Shown: piece by piece, positions 32,943 through 44,319 of the stretch | Position numbering within the stretch: position 1 is the first letter of the stretch | Layout: every line of letters begins with the position of its first letter | DNA from: DATJFQ01 sp035492775 | GTDB taxonomy: Bacteria > Acidobacteriota > Vicinamibacteria > Vicinamibacterales > 2-12-FULL-66-21 | Assembly (NCBI GenBank): GCA_035492775.1 | Contig: DATJIW010000097.1 | Span: 1-64,000 of the forward strand | Length of the DNA stretch: 64,000 bases | Direction: 5' to 3' | Position numbers and translations under genes: made by a program | The notes under the pieces: model-generated | Databases searched by the model: none | Told to the model about the DNA's origin: nothing | The model's input: only the letters and a program-made list of their open reading frames with translations

Positions 32943-35627
32943 ATGAAACAGGGACACGATTGGGCCGCACTCGTGCGGCAGCACGCACGTGCAACGGCCG
33001 CGAACGGGCTCCCGCTGCATACGATCCAGGAACTCGCCGCGCATCTGGAAGACATCTACCTCGACGCGCTCCGTGCGGGGCGCACCGAAACGGATGCCCT
33101 CGACGCCGCGCGGGCCGCGCTCCGCGAATCGCCGCTCTCGGCCGTCCCCCGGTCGCGCACGCACCCGGCCGAATCGAGCGCCGGCCGCTCGGCCTGGTTC
33201 GGCATCGCCGGCGATTTGCGCTGCATGTGGCGCCAGATGCGCCGTGCTCCATCGTTCGCGGCGGTAGCGGTCGCCACACTCGGCATCGGCGCTGGCGCCG
33301 CGACCGCCATCTTCAGCGTCGTTGACGCGGTGCTCCTCCGGCCGCTCCCTTACCGCGACCCTCAAACACTCGTCGCGCTCTGGGAGGCGAACGCGGAGAA
33401 GGGCCTCCCTCGCGAGCGTCTCTCCCCCGTCAACTTCATGGATTACCGCTCGCTGAACCACGTGTTCACCGACGCAGCGGCCTGGTGGCGACCCGACATG
33501 AGCCTCGTCCGCCCAGGCACGGATCCGATGCGTGTCAGCACGGTCGAAACCAGCGGCAACCTGTTCGACCTGCTTGGCGTATCTCCGCAGCTCGGACCCG
33601 GCTTCCCCGCCAACGGTCCGTTCTATTCCGCGACGCCGACGGCGGTCATCAGCGATCACTTATGGCGAACGTGGTACGGGAGCGATCGGTCCGTCGTTGG
33701 CAAGCGGCTCGACGCGAAAGACGGTCAGTACATCGTCACGGGCGTCATGCCTCCGGGATTTCGGTTCCCGGACGACGTGGACGTGTGGCTGCTGCTCAAC
33801 TGGGATCTCACGCATCACAGCCGCGGCGCCCATTTCATGGAGGCCATCGCGCGCCTCGCGCCTGGCGTCACGCTCGAACAGGCTTCGCATGAACTCAGCC
33901 AGCTGTCGGGACGGCTGGCAACAGCGGCGCCGAGCACCAACCGCGGATGGCTCGCGCGGCCGGTGCCGCTGCTCGACGACATGCTCGGCTACTACCGCCC
34001 GGCGCTCTTCGTCCTCGTCGCGGCCGTGGCGCTGCTGCTGCTGACGGCGTGCCTGAATGTCGCCAGCCTGCTGCTCGCGCGAGCGAGCACGCGTGCCCGC
34101 GAGTTCGCCGTCAGGGGGGCGCTTGGTGCAACCCGGTTTCGCCTGATCCGTCAGATGATCGCCGAAAGCTTTCTCCTCGCTGCGGCGGGAACTCTCGCTG
34201 GCGCAGCCACGGCGGCGGCATTGCTGCAGGGCGCGATTCGCGTCCTCCCCGCATCGATCCCGCGTCTGTCGCAAGTGACGCTGGACACGCGGCTGCTCGC
34301 GTTCGGGCTCATCGTCATCCTGACGACGGCGATGGTGTTTGGAATCGCGCCTGCCCTGCTGTTGTCGAACACGCGCGCGTCGGAATCGCTGCGCGACGGG
34401 TCCCGCTCCGCGACGTCACGAAGAAGCCGCTCGTGGAACCAGGTCCTCGTCGTGGCCGAAGTCGCTCTGGCTTCCGCCGTCCTCCTGTCATCAGGGCTGC
34501 TGATTCGAAGCGTCAACCGGATGTTGACGGCCCCGACCGGCGTCGACTCGACGCACGTCGTGACCGCAACCGTACAAGTTCCTTCCGCCGGCTACCGCGA
34601 CTGGACAACCGTCGATCACTTCTACGACGTCCTGCTCGCGTCGGTGCGCGCGCAGTCCGGCATCCAGCAGGCCGGCGGGACGACAACGCTTCCACTCGCC
34701 GCGAGCTGGCGTCTCACCTATCTGATCAACGGACGTCCGGCGCCGCCGCCGGGAGATGAATCGCTCGCCCAGCACATCAGCGTCACGTCCGGTTACTTCG
34801 AGACGTTCAAGGCGCGCCGCGTCGCTGGACGCTTCTTCGACTCAACGGATACTCCGCAGTCGGAGCCGGTCGTCGTCGTCAACGAAACCTTCGCGCGCGA
34901 AGCGTTTCCCGGAGACGACCCCCTTGGCCACCAGATCCTGTCGATGGCCCGCAATATCGGCCCTCTGGGCATGAATACGGTCGGCCGCGGTCCATTCCGG
35001 ATCGTGGGGGTGGTCGGCGACATCAGCCAGGAGCGATTCGGCCATGCGCCGGAGCCGGTGATCTATCACACGGCGAGGCAGTTTCCGTTCCGTGAAATGA
35101 CGCTCGTCGCGCGCGGCGACGACGCGGCCGGCGTGACCGCGGGCATTCGATCGGCGCTGCGCGCGCTCGACCCGACGCTGCCGCTCGCGAACACACAGAC
35201 GGCGGAAGCGCGAATGTTGTCGTTGACCTCGGCGCCGCGTCTGCTCATGTTCGTGCTCACGGCGTTCGCCGTACTGACGGCAGCGCTCGCGGCCATTGGC
35301 GTCTACGGTCTGCTGGCGTGGGTCGTCAATGAACGGCACCGGGAGCTGGCGATCAGGCTCGCGCTCGGCGCGCAGCCCCTGTCGCTGGCGCGGACCGTGA
35401 CCGCGCAGGGAATCGGTCTTGCGCTCGCCGGAATCGCAGCCGGCGTCGCCGCGGCGCAGCTCGCGTCCGGCTGGCTGTCCGCCGTGCTGTTTGAGACGCG
35501 ATCGACTGATGCGATCGCGATCGGCGGCGCCGCAACGGTGCTGCTCGCCGCATCGCTCGTCGCGTGTCTCGCGCCGGCGTGCCGCGCGGCGAGGGTCGCT
35601 CCAGTCGACGGTCTGAAGATCGATTAA
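32943..35627 (+). CDS. ADOP-family permease with N-terminal soluble domain, PadR-linked
   Basis: The 894-residue protein has a cytoplasmic N-terminal region (about 1-75) rich in helix (TIQELAAHLEDIYLDALRAGRTETDALDAA), a feature of the longer ADOP proteins. Two MacB-type modules follow: helix at about 95-115, periplasmic domain, three helices about 350-470, second periplasmic domain about 490-740, final helices about 760-880. The motif ASLLLARASTRAREFAVRGALGA marks the first core. It follows padR by 12 bases and is likely co-regulated with it. No ATPase gene is adjacent. Its stop overlaps that of the opposing VanZ gene by four bases. Confidence 0.9.
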   Translation: MKQGHDWAALVRQHARATAANGLPLHTIQELAAHLEDIYLDALRAGRTETDALDAARAALRESPLSAVPRSRTHPAESSAGRSAWFGIAGDLRCMWRQMRRAPSFAAVAVATLGIGAGAATAIFSVVDAVLLRPLPYRDPQTLVALWEANAEKGLPRERLSPVNFMDYRSLNHVFTDAAAWWRPDMSLVRPGTDPMRVSTVETSGNLFDLLGVSPQLGPGFPANGPFYSATPTAVISDHLWRTWYGSDRSVVGKRLDAKDGQYIVTGVMPPGFRFPDDVDVWLLLNWDLTHHSRGAHFMEAIARLAPGVTLEQASHELSQLSGRLATAAPSTNRGWLARPVPLLDDMLGYYRPALFVLVAAVALLLLTACLNVASLLLARASTRAREFAVRGALGATRFRLIRQMIAESFLLAAAGTLAGAATAAALLQGAIRVLPASIPRLSQVTLDTRLLAFGLIVILTTAMVFGIAPALLLSNTRASESLRDGSRSATSRRSRSWNQVLVVAEVALASAVLLSSGLLIRSVNRMLTAPTGVDSTHVVTATVQVPSAGYRDWTTVDHFYDVLLASVRAQSGIQQAGGTTTLPLAASWRLTYLINGRPAPPPGDESLAQHISVTSGYFETFKARRVAGRFFDSTDTPQSEPVVVVNETFAREAFPGDDPLGHQILSMARNIGPLGMNTVGRGPFRIVGVVGDISQERFGHAPEPVIYHTARQFPFREMTLVARGDDAAGVTAGIRSALRALDPTLPLANTQTAEARMLSLTSAPRLLMFVLTAFAVLTAALAAIGVYGLLAWVVNERHRELAIRLALGAQPLSLARTVTAQGIGLALAGIAAGVAAAQLASGWLSAVLFETRSTDAIAIGGAATVLLAASLVACLAPACRAARVAPVDGLKID

Positions 35628-35995
35628 GGCAGCGGGCGCCGGCGCCACAACGACGCACCCGCGGCGCCGAGGAGCGTTCCAACGGCGTTCATGGTGACGT
35701 CAGTGGCCGACGGATCGCGCCGCGCACAATAGAGCTGCATCGATTCGGCGCCGATGGATACTGCGAGTGCCATCAGGAGCACCGTCGCCGTTCCGGCGAA
35801 ACCGCGGCGGTTCGTCTTGAAGGTCCAGCCGAGCGGCAGGAACATCAGGGTGTTGATGATCATGTCGCTCGCCTTGTCAGTCGGGCTCGTGAATGGTACC
35901 CACGTGACGTGGTTCCACTGCGGCGTCGACAGCACGCCGAACCACGGGCCGCTGCCGACGAAGATCAGCAGCACCCACAACTGCCAGAACCTCAA
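35624..35995 (-). CDS. VanZ-like small membrane protein
   Basis: The 123-residue protein has about three to four helices. It contains the VanZ-type segments WVPFTSPTDKASDMIINTLMFLPLGW and a SIGAESMQLYCARRDPSATDVTMNAVGTLLGA stretch, which match the 'Q...R..ds.DvvlNt.Ga.lG' core. VanZ proteins confer low teicoplanin resistance in enterococci, but most homologues are uncharacterised. TTG 35995 overlaps the pyrophosphatase stop by four bases. It is therefore translated behind ppa. Confidence 0.85.
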   Translation of the reverse strand: MRFWQLWVLLIFVGSGPWFGVLSTPQWNHVTWVPFTSPTDKASDMIINTLMFLPLGWTFKTNRRGFAGTATVLLMALAVSIGAESMQLYCARRDPSATDVTMNAVGTLLGAAGASLWRRRPLP

Positions 35996-36552
35996 TGTGC
36001 GCCCGTCCGGTGCCGCAGCTCGCCGCGGCGCATTTGCCGGTACATCTCCAGCGCCGACCGGATGATCCGCGCGGCATCGTCGGGTCCGAGCATTTCGTCT
36101 ACGACGACCTGCTTGTTCTCGAGCACTTTGTAGTCCTCGAAGAACCGTTTGATCTCACGAACCTGATGCGCCGGGATCTGCGACTTGTCCCGGTAGTCGG
36201 CAAACGCCGGGTCCTTGACGCTGACGGCGACGATCTTGTCGTCGATGCCCTTTTCGTCCCGCATGCGCATCACCCCGACCGCGCGCGCATCCACGATCGT
36301 GAGCGGCGTGACCGGCTCCTGTCCGAGCACCAGCGCGTCCAGCGGATCCCCGTCGTCACAAAACGTGCGCGGGATGAAGCCGTAGTTCGCCGGGTAATGG
36401 ACGGCGCTGTAGAGCACGCGATCGAGGCGAAGCAGGCCGGTTTCCTTGTCGAGCTCATACTTGTTCTTGCTGCCAGCCGGGACCTCGATGATGACGGGAA
36501 ATGCGTCGTTGACGAGCGAATCGTCAACGTAGCAGTCGTGCCAGGGATGCAT
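35992..36552 (-). CDS. ppa: Inorganic pyrophosphatase
   Basis: The 186-residue family I pyrophosphatase hydrolyses PPi to phosphate with Mg2+. The active-site motif DDGDPLDALVL (about 64-74), the VIIEVPAGSKNKYELDKE start, the NYGFIPRT segment and the DEKGIDDKIVAV loop are all present. I chose ATG 36552 because this is the usual family start. The polyphosphate kinase-2 gene is divergent from it with an 86-base gap, so both phosphate-metabolism genes may share regulation. Confidence 0.96.
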   Translation of the reverse strand: MHPWHDCYVDDSLVNDAFPVIIEVPAGSKNKYELDKETGLLRLDRVLYSAVHYPANYGFIPRTFCDDGDPLDALVLGQEPVTPLTIVDARAVGVMRMRDEKGIDDKIVAVSVKDPAFADYRDKSQIPAHQVREIKRFFEDYKVLENKQVVVDEMLGPDDAARIIRSALEMYRQMRRGELRHRTGAH

Positions 36553-36638
36553 TCCCGACAGCCTATACCGTCCGGCCGGTTGCCGCCACACCCACGACCC
36601 GCTTCCAAGAAACGCGCGGCGCCGCTACACTTCTCGCG

Positions 36639-37496
36639 ATGAACATCGACAGCTACATCGCCGCACCTGGCCGCTTCCGGCTGAACCGCGTCGACCCCGA
36701 TGCCCATGGGGCCATCGAATCGAAGGCACGCGCGGAAACCCTCCTGCAGGCGGGAATCGAACGGCTGCGGAAGCTGCAGGAAGTGCTCTATGCACAGGAC
36801 CGCTGGGGCGTTCTGCTCATCCTGCAGGCCATGGACACCGCCGGGAAGGACGGCGTGATCGAGCACGTCATGAGCGGCGTGAATCCACAGGGCTGCCGGG
36901 TCGTGTCGTTCAAGCGGCCGTCGGCAGAGGAGCTGGATCACGACTACTTGTGGCGGGCGGTCCGCGAACTCCCGGCCCGCGGCGACATCGGCATCTTTAA
37001 CCGCTCCTACTACGAGGAAGTGCTGGTGGTACGCGTCCACGAGGACGTGCTGCAGGCCGAGAAGCTTCCGCCCGCGCTCGTGAGTACGAAGATCTGGCGC
37101 GAGCGGTACGAAGATATCAACGCGCTCGAGCGATATCTGTCGAGGAACGGCTATCTCATTCGCAAGGTGTTTCTTCACATTTCAAAAGACGAGCAGCGGA
37201 AGCGGCTCCTCGCCAGGCTCGACGACCGCGACAAGCTGTGGAAGTTCCAGGAGGGGGATCTCGCCGAACGTGGTCTGTGGAAGCAATACATGCATGCGTA
37301 CGATGACGCGATCCGCGCCACGAGCACGAAAGACGCGCCGTGGTATGTCGTGCCTGCGAATCGGAAATGGTTCGCACGACTCGTCGTCGCGCACGTCCTC
37401 ATCGATGCGCTCGAGTCCCTCCACCTCAACTATCCGACGGTGGACCGAAAGCGCCGGCGCATGCTGGCTGGGCTGAAACGCCAGCTCTCGCGATGA
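36639..37496 (+). CDS. ppk2: Polyphosphate kinase 2 family protein (class III-like)
   Basis: The 285-residue protein has Walker A AMDTAGKDG (about 65-73), the lid-module region IGIFNRSYYEEVLVVRVH (about 117) and Walker B-like residues. PPK2 enzymes transfer phosphate between polyphosphate and nucleotides. The sequence start and the VNPQGCRVVSFKRPSAEELDHDYLWR stretch resemble the class III enzymes that phosphorylate both AMP and ADP, but class was judged by eye only. The start at ATG 36639 is conventional. It is divergent from ppa. Confidence 0.94.
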   Translation: MNIDSYIAAPGRFRLNRVDPDAHGAIESKARAETLLQAGIERLRKLQEVLYAQDRWGVLLILQAMDTAGKDGVIEHVMSGVNPQGCRVVSFKRPSAEELDHDYLWRAVRELPARGDIGIFNRSYYEEVLVVRVHEDVLQAEKLPPALVSTKIWRERYEDINALERYLSRNGYLIRKVFLHISKDEQRKRLLARLDDRDKLWKFQEGDLAERGLWKQYMHAYDDAIRATSTKDAPWYVVPANRKWFARLVVAHVLIDALESLHLNYPTVDRKRRRMLAGLKRQLSR

Positions 37497-37506
37497 GCAG
37501 CCAACG

Positions 37507-37893
37507 GTGATGTCGCGCTGGCACGTAGTTCGCTCGCGTGATCGCATGCGCACCGCATATGGGGCGATTTTCGCCGGATGTGCAGTGGTCGGCTTCGCGA
37601 GTGTATTCAACTCCCATACACCAGCGCCGAGGGCTGAGCTGTCGACGACGAATTCGTCGGCGCCCCATCCGGCCGGTTCGCCACATCCGCTCGAGTCGAC
37701 GATCACCGTCCAGACCGAGCTCATCGAGCCGTCCATAGTGCGGAGGGATATCGCGCCTGCGCAAGCTCCCGCCGCTCATCCGGCATCGCAACACGGTCAC
37801 GTGAGGCCTCGACCCTCCCGCTCTTTGTTGGCGAGGCTCGTATTCGGCGACGGCGAGGCCCGTCCACAACCCTTTCCACGGGTCCGCGAATAG
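37507..37893 (+). CDS. Hypothetical protein with one membrane anchor
   Basis: The 128-residue frame has one hydrophobic segment at about residues 17-33 (YGAIFAGCAVVGFASVF). The rest is Pro/Ala/Ser-rich and ends in a basic stretch (SRSLLARLVFGD). It starts 10 bases after the ppk2 stop. The opposite strand is also open, so coding on this strand is not certain. No family is recognised. Confidence 0.4.
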   Translation: MMSRWHVVRSRDRMRTAYGAIFAGCAVVGFASVFNSHTPAPRAELSTTNSSAPHPAGSPHPLESTITVQTELIEPSIVRRDIAPAQAPAAHPASQHGHVRPRPSRSLLARLVFGDGEARPQPFPRVRE

Positions 37894-37957
37894 CTGTCAG
37901 GGCCGCTCGTCCTTTGGCCTTTGCGGGTGATCCGCGCCGTGCGAAGATCCGGCGGAC

Positions 37958-38533
37958 GTGACTGCCAATCCGATCGAAAAGTACCTCGCCGCCGCGCGCC
38001 GCGCTTCGGAACTCGACGTCGACGTCGCACCGGCGGCACTGGCAACTGCCGACACGGACGGCCGTCCCTCGGTGCGCATCGTTCTTCTCCGGCACGTCGA
38101 TGCCGGCGGCTTCGTTTTCTATACGAACTACGGTAGCCGCAAGGGGCGCGAGCTCGACAGCAATCCGGTAGCCGCGCTCTGCCAGCACTGGCCCTCACTC
38201 GAACAACAGATTCGTGTCGAAGGCGGAGTCCAGCGTGTAGACGATGTCACGTCGGACGCGTATTTCGCCGGCCGGCCGAGAGAGAGCCAGCTCGGGGCGT
38301 GGGCGTCCGAGCAGAGCGAACGCCTCGACTCGCGAGAAACCCTCGAGCTGCGCTATCGCGATGTCGACGCGCGCTTTGCCGGAGGCGCCGTCCCGCGCCC
38401 GCCGTTCTGGGGTGGGTATCGGATCGTTCCGGTCAAGATCGAATTCTGGTACGGCCGTCCCGGGCGCATGCACGAGCGGCATCTGTACGTTCTGGCCAAC
38501 GGTGCGTGGACAGCGCGGTTTCTCTATCCGTGA
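37958..38533 (+). CDS. pdxH: Pyridoxine/pyridoxamine 5'-phosphate oxidase
   Basis: The 191-residue flavoenzyme oxidises PNP or PMP to PLP. It has the family blocks ATADTDGRPSVRIVLLR (FMN site), VFYTNYGSRKGRELDSNP, AALCQHWPSLEQQIRVEG and the C-terminal PPFWGGYRIVPVKIEFW with the MHERH segment. Start GTG 37958 fits the usual family length. The gap to the preceding frame holds no recognised signal. It converges with an ADOP permease. Confidence 0.95.
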   Translation: MTANPIEKYLAAARRASELDVDVAPAALATADTDGRPSVRIVLLRHVDAGGFVFYTNYGSRKGRELDSNPVAALCQHWPSLEQQIRVEGGVQRVDDVTSDAYFAGRPRESQLGAWASEQSERLDSRETLELRYRDVDARFAGGAVPRPPFWGGYRIVPVKIEFWYGRPGRMHERHLYVLANGAWTARFLYP

Positions 38534-38536
38534 TCA

Positions 38537-40954
38537 TCAATCAATCCGCAAGACGATGATCGGGTCGGCCCGTGTTGCGCGACGCGCCGGAATGATGCTG
38601 GCGATCGCGACGACCGCCGCGAGCCCAAGCGCGACCAACCCGTACGTCAGGGGATCGCCGGGTGTGATCCCGAACAGCACGCCGGCGATCAGGCGGCGGA
38701 GTATCAGCGCGCCGGCAAGACCCAGCGCGAGTCCGGTCCCCGATACCTGCGCGGCATTCCACAGGACAAGACGCAGGATCGCCCTCTGCGATGCGCCGCA
38801 GGCGACGCGAATCCCGAACTCACGCGCGCGCTGCCCCACCATGTAGGCGAGCACGCCGTACAAGCCGATGGCCGCGAGCAGCGTGGCGGACGCCGCAAAC
38901 ACACCGATGAGCACCGCCGAGAACCGTTGCGAACCGATCGACTCGCCGACGAGCGCGTCGAGCGTGCGCGGATCCGAGAACGGGACATCCGGATCGACCG
39001 CGCGCACGACGGCACGAAGCTGTGGAACGAGCGCCGCCGCGTCGGATCCCGACGTCCGCGTCACCAGCGTGAACGTGTCGGAGTCTTCGTTCTGTTGCCA
39101 CGATTCGTAGATCTGGGGCCTCGGGGCGTCGTCCAGACCGTACATCTTCACGTCACTGGCCACCCCGACGATTTCGCGGAGGCCGTCCGGTCCCTGATCA
39201 ACCCTGAGCCGCCGCCCGATGGGACTCACAGCGCCGAAAAAACGTCCCGCGAGCGTCTCATTGATCACCACCACACGAGGCGCACCCGCCCTGTCGCTGT
39301 TGGCCAGCTCGCGGCCGCGAAGTATCGGCACGCCCATCGCCTTGAAATAGCCGGGACTGACCACGAACAGGTTGGCGGACGGCCATTCGGCGGAAGGCGC
39401 TGTCGATCCTTCGACAACGAACGGCTCGACCATGTCGTTCACGAAAGGCATGGCTTCGGTGACGCCGACGGCGGTCACCGTCGACAACGCGGACACGCGA
39501 TCGATGACGGATCGGAAGAACTGCAGTCGCGCGGCGGCGTCGCGATACTTCGGCGCAGGCGCCCGGAGCCGAGCCATGACCGCGTGGCCGGTCACAAATC
39601 CCGGCGATTGCCGGGACAGCACGGCGAAGCTGCGAATCAGGAGACCCGCCCCGACCAGCAGCATCATGGCGAGCGCGATTTCCGCTGTTGCGAGGGCAAA
39701 GCGTGTGCGTCTCGCAGGAGCGGCGCCGCCCTGGCGTCCGCCTGGGGCGAGCGCGCCGCGAAGATCGATTTTGGCGGCATGGAGGGCTGGAAACAGACCG
39801 AAGAGGAGCGTCGTCACGCCCGTCAACCCGGCGGCGAACAGCAGCGCCGCGCCCTGAAGAGCGATATCCCGTTCGCCTGGAATGTCGTCGGGCACGAGCG
39901 GCAGCAGCGCGCGGAGGAGCCACCGGGCGATCAGCACGCCCGCGAGCGCGCCCGTCGCGCCGAGCAGCAGGTTTTCGACGAGCAATTGCCGGACGATCCG
40001 CCCGCGGGTCGCGCCGAGCGCCGCCCGGACCGCCAACTCCTTACGGCGCCCCGCTCCGCGCGCGAGCAGCAGATTGGCGACGTTCACGCACGCGATCAGC
40101 AGCACGAGAGCCACGGCACCCAGCAGGATCAGAAGTGAGCTCCGGATATCGGACACATACCAGTCGTGCAGAGGCGTCGCGAGTACCTCCCATCCGCGAT
40201 CGTCCTCGGGGTGTGCCTCCGCCAGCCGGCGAGCGACGGCGTTGAGATCCGCGCGCGCCTGAACCAATCCGACTCCAGGTCTCACCCGCGCGATGCTGGA
40301 CAGATAATGGCTTCGATATAGCGCCCCCTCCGCAGGGGTGAACGTGAGTGGCACCCAGAGTTTGTCGACCACCGGACTCGGAAAGACGAAGCCGCTCGGC
40401 ATCACGCCGATGATGGTCGCCGGCACGAGGTTGATGCGAATGCTCCTGCCGACGACATCCCGGGCCCCGCCGAACCGGGACTGCCAGATGGCATACGAGA
40501 GCAGCACCACCGGCGGCGCCCCCTCCTGCCCGTCACTTGCGAGGAAACCCCGCCCGAGAATTGGCGATACACCCAGCAGATCGAGCAGATTCGGCGTGAC
40601 CGGATCCGTTTCGAGACGCTGCGGATCCCCCGCCGCGATCTGCACGTTCGCCGACATGTACCGGAACGCCGCCAGCCCGACGAAGTCGGGTCCGACCTGC
40701 TCCTGCCAGGTCAGGAAGTTTCCCGGCGAGACCGAGAATTCCGGATACTGCGGAAGCTTCTGCTCCCGCAGCATCAGGAGGTCGTCGGGCGCGTTGTACG
40801 GCAGCGGCCGCAGCAGCACGGCGTTGATGACCGAGAAGGTCGCCGTGTTGAATGCAATGCCGAGCGCAAGGGTCAGGACGGCGCTGACGAAATACGCGGG
40901 ATGCGCCGAAAGGAGGCGAATGCCGTAGCGGACGTCCTGCGCGAGATTTCGCAT
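38537..40954 (-). CDS. ADOP-family permease, second of a tandem pair
   Basis: The 805-residue protein starts MRNLAQDVRYGIRLLSAHPAYF, the usual ADOP opening. Helix 1 lies at about 20-42, followed by a periplasmic domain, three helices (about 265-385), a second periplasmic domain (about 410-670) and three C-terminal helices. Core motifs NLLLARGAGRRKELAVRAALGATRGR and QRAREFGIRVACGASQRAI are the two FtsX-type signatures. It lies 23 bases downstream of another ADOP gene in the same direction, and the two probably arose by duplication. No ATPase or PadR gene is adjacent. Confidence 0.9.
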   Translation of the reverse strand: MRNLAQDVRYGIRLLSAHPAYFVSAVLTLALGIAFNTATFSVINAVLLRPLPYNAPDDLLMLREQKLPQYPEFSVSPGNFLTWQEQVGPDFVGLAAFRYMSANVQIAAGDPQRLETDPVTPNLLDLLGVSPILGRGFLASDGQEGAPPVVLLSYAIWQSRFGGARDVVGRSIRINLVPATIIGVMPSGFVFPSPVVDKLWVPLTFTPAEGALYRSHYLSSIARVRPGVGLVQARADLNAVARRLAEAHPEDDRGWEVLATPLHDWYVSDIRSSLLILLGAVALVLLIACVNVANLLLARGAGRRKELAVRAALGATRGRIVRQLLVENLLLGATGALAGVLIARWLLRALLPLVPDDIPGERDIALQGAALLFAAGLTGVTTLLFGLFPALHAAKIDLRGALAPGGRQGGAAPARRTRFALATAEIALAMMLLVGAGLLIRSFAVLSRQSPGFVTGHAVMARLRAPAPKYRDAAARLQFFRSVIDRVSALSTVTAVGVTEAMPFVNDMVEPFVVEGSTAPSAEWPSANLFVVSPGYFKAMGVPILRGRELANSDRAGAPRVVVINETLAGRFFGAVSPIGRRLRVDQGPDGLREIVGVASDVKMYGLDDAPRPQIYESWQQNEDSDTFTLVTRTSGSDAAALVPQLRAVVRAVDPDVPFSDPRTLDALVGESIGSQRFSAVLIGVFAASATLLAAIGLYGVLAYMVGQRAREFGIRVACGASQRAILRLVLWNAAQVSGTGLALGLAGALILRRLIAGVLFGITPGDPLTYGLVALGLAAVVAIASIIPARRATRADPIIVLRID

Positions 40955-40977
40955 GTGAAGCCTGCTCGTCTTCTACG

Positions 40978-43392
<2,415 letters not shown>

Positions 43393-43504
43393 GTCAACCT
43401 CCGTGCCACGCCGAAAGCACTTAAAAACGGCGCTATTTCATCCAGGGCCGCTGCTGCCGGTCCCGACCGCGCGACACCCCAGTCGCGCGCGCGCGGCGGG
43501 GTGC

Positions 43505-43555
43505 GGGGTCTGACCCCTTTTGCGCGGCGGAGTCTGCGCGGCGGGGTCTGACCCC
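43505..43555. repeat. Two copies of a GGGGTCTGACCCC palindrome
   Basis: GGGGTCTGACCCC occurs at 43505-43517 and 43543-43555, each preceded by a G/C-rich GCGGCGGGG-like stretch. A partial copy (GCGCGGCGGAGTCTG) lies between. The block fills part of the 229-base gap between the zinc-ribbon gene and the ADOP gene, both on the minus strand. It recalls the GGGGACAGTCCCC cluster at 28855-28934. Confidence 0.8.
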
Positions 43556-43621
43556 GTTTGGCATACGAATTGTCAACCTTTTTGGCAGTAATTGACGCGC
43601 GTGTGGAAAAACTGTGGACGG

Positions 43622-44266
43622 TTAGTCGCCGCCGCCGCCGCGGAACTGATCCTCTTCGGCGGCGAACAGGACGTTGAAGCTGGTCAGCGACCCGTAACAC
43701 CCGGTGATGTATCCCTGTAATTTGACCTTGACGTCCTCGGGCACCTCGAGGGCATTGACCTGCTGTTCGAGGGTCCGCAGGCGGTTCCGAAGCATCACGA
43801 TCTTGTGAAAGAACGTTTCGATCGGCCACGCCTTTTCCTGCAGCCCGGCGATGCCCGGCCGAAGCACGAGCTGCCCGTCGCGCCACTTGTCGGCAGGCGC
43901 CGCGGGCGTCAGGCCGGTCTCCTCACGAATGATGCGCCGGAGCAGAAGCTCGAAGTCGACGCCGCCGATGTGCTCTGGATCCACGGGAGGAGCCGTCCTT
44001 TCTCGCTCGGATACGAGCGGGAACGTTTCATGAGCGCGAGCTGCGGACGAACGCGACGGCGGCGCCGCAGGAACCTCTCGGGCCCTCCGAGGCTCATCGC
44101 CCATGCGCGGACCGCCGCGGTAATTGTGCTCGCTTCCGCAGTAGCCGCACGACACGCGGAGCGGCTTCCCGCCTGCGTCGGCGGCGACGACGGTGTGCAT
44201 CCGATCAATCTTGCAGGCGCGGCAGAAATCCTCTATCGAATCGCCGGCGGCGAACGCATCGGCCAT
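43622..44266 (-). CDS. Zinc-ribbon protein of unknown function
   Basis: The 214-residue protein (start ATG 44266) has a four-Cys zinc ribbon in its first 45 residues: CRAC near residue 17 and CGYC near residue 41. An Arg/Pro linker follows (about 50-85). Then comes a helical domain with IGGVDFELLLRRIIREETG and a later helix (VMLRNRLRTLEQQVNALEVPEDVKVKLQGYI). The protein ends in QFRGGGGD. Acidobacteria encode similar proteins near envelope genes, but I know no function. It follows the glycosyltransferase fusion by 53 bases on the same strand. Confidence 0.65.
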   Translation of the reverse strand: MADAFAAGDSIEDFCRACKIDRMHTVVAADAGGKPLRVSCGYCGSEHNYRGGPRMGDEPRRAREVPAAPPSRSSAARAHETFPLVSERERTAPPVDPEHIGGVDFELLLRRIIREETGLTPAAPADKWRDGQLVLRPGIAGLQEKAWPIETFFHKIVMLRNRLRTLEQQVNALEVPEDVKVKLQGYITGCYGSLTSFNVLFAAEEDQFRGGGGD

Positions 44267-44319
44267 GCTTCGACTATATCGCGGGCCAATCGCCCGAGCG
44301 GCGGACGAGCCTGCACCGA

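Noticed and set aside
38927..40138. Long plus-strand open frame (403 codons) inside the ADOP permease
   Set aside because: It is the complement of conserved permease sequence and is low-complexity Arg/Glu/His-rich.
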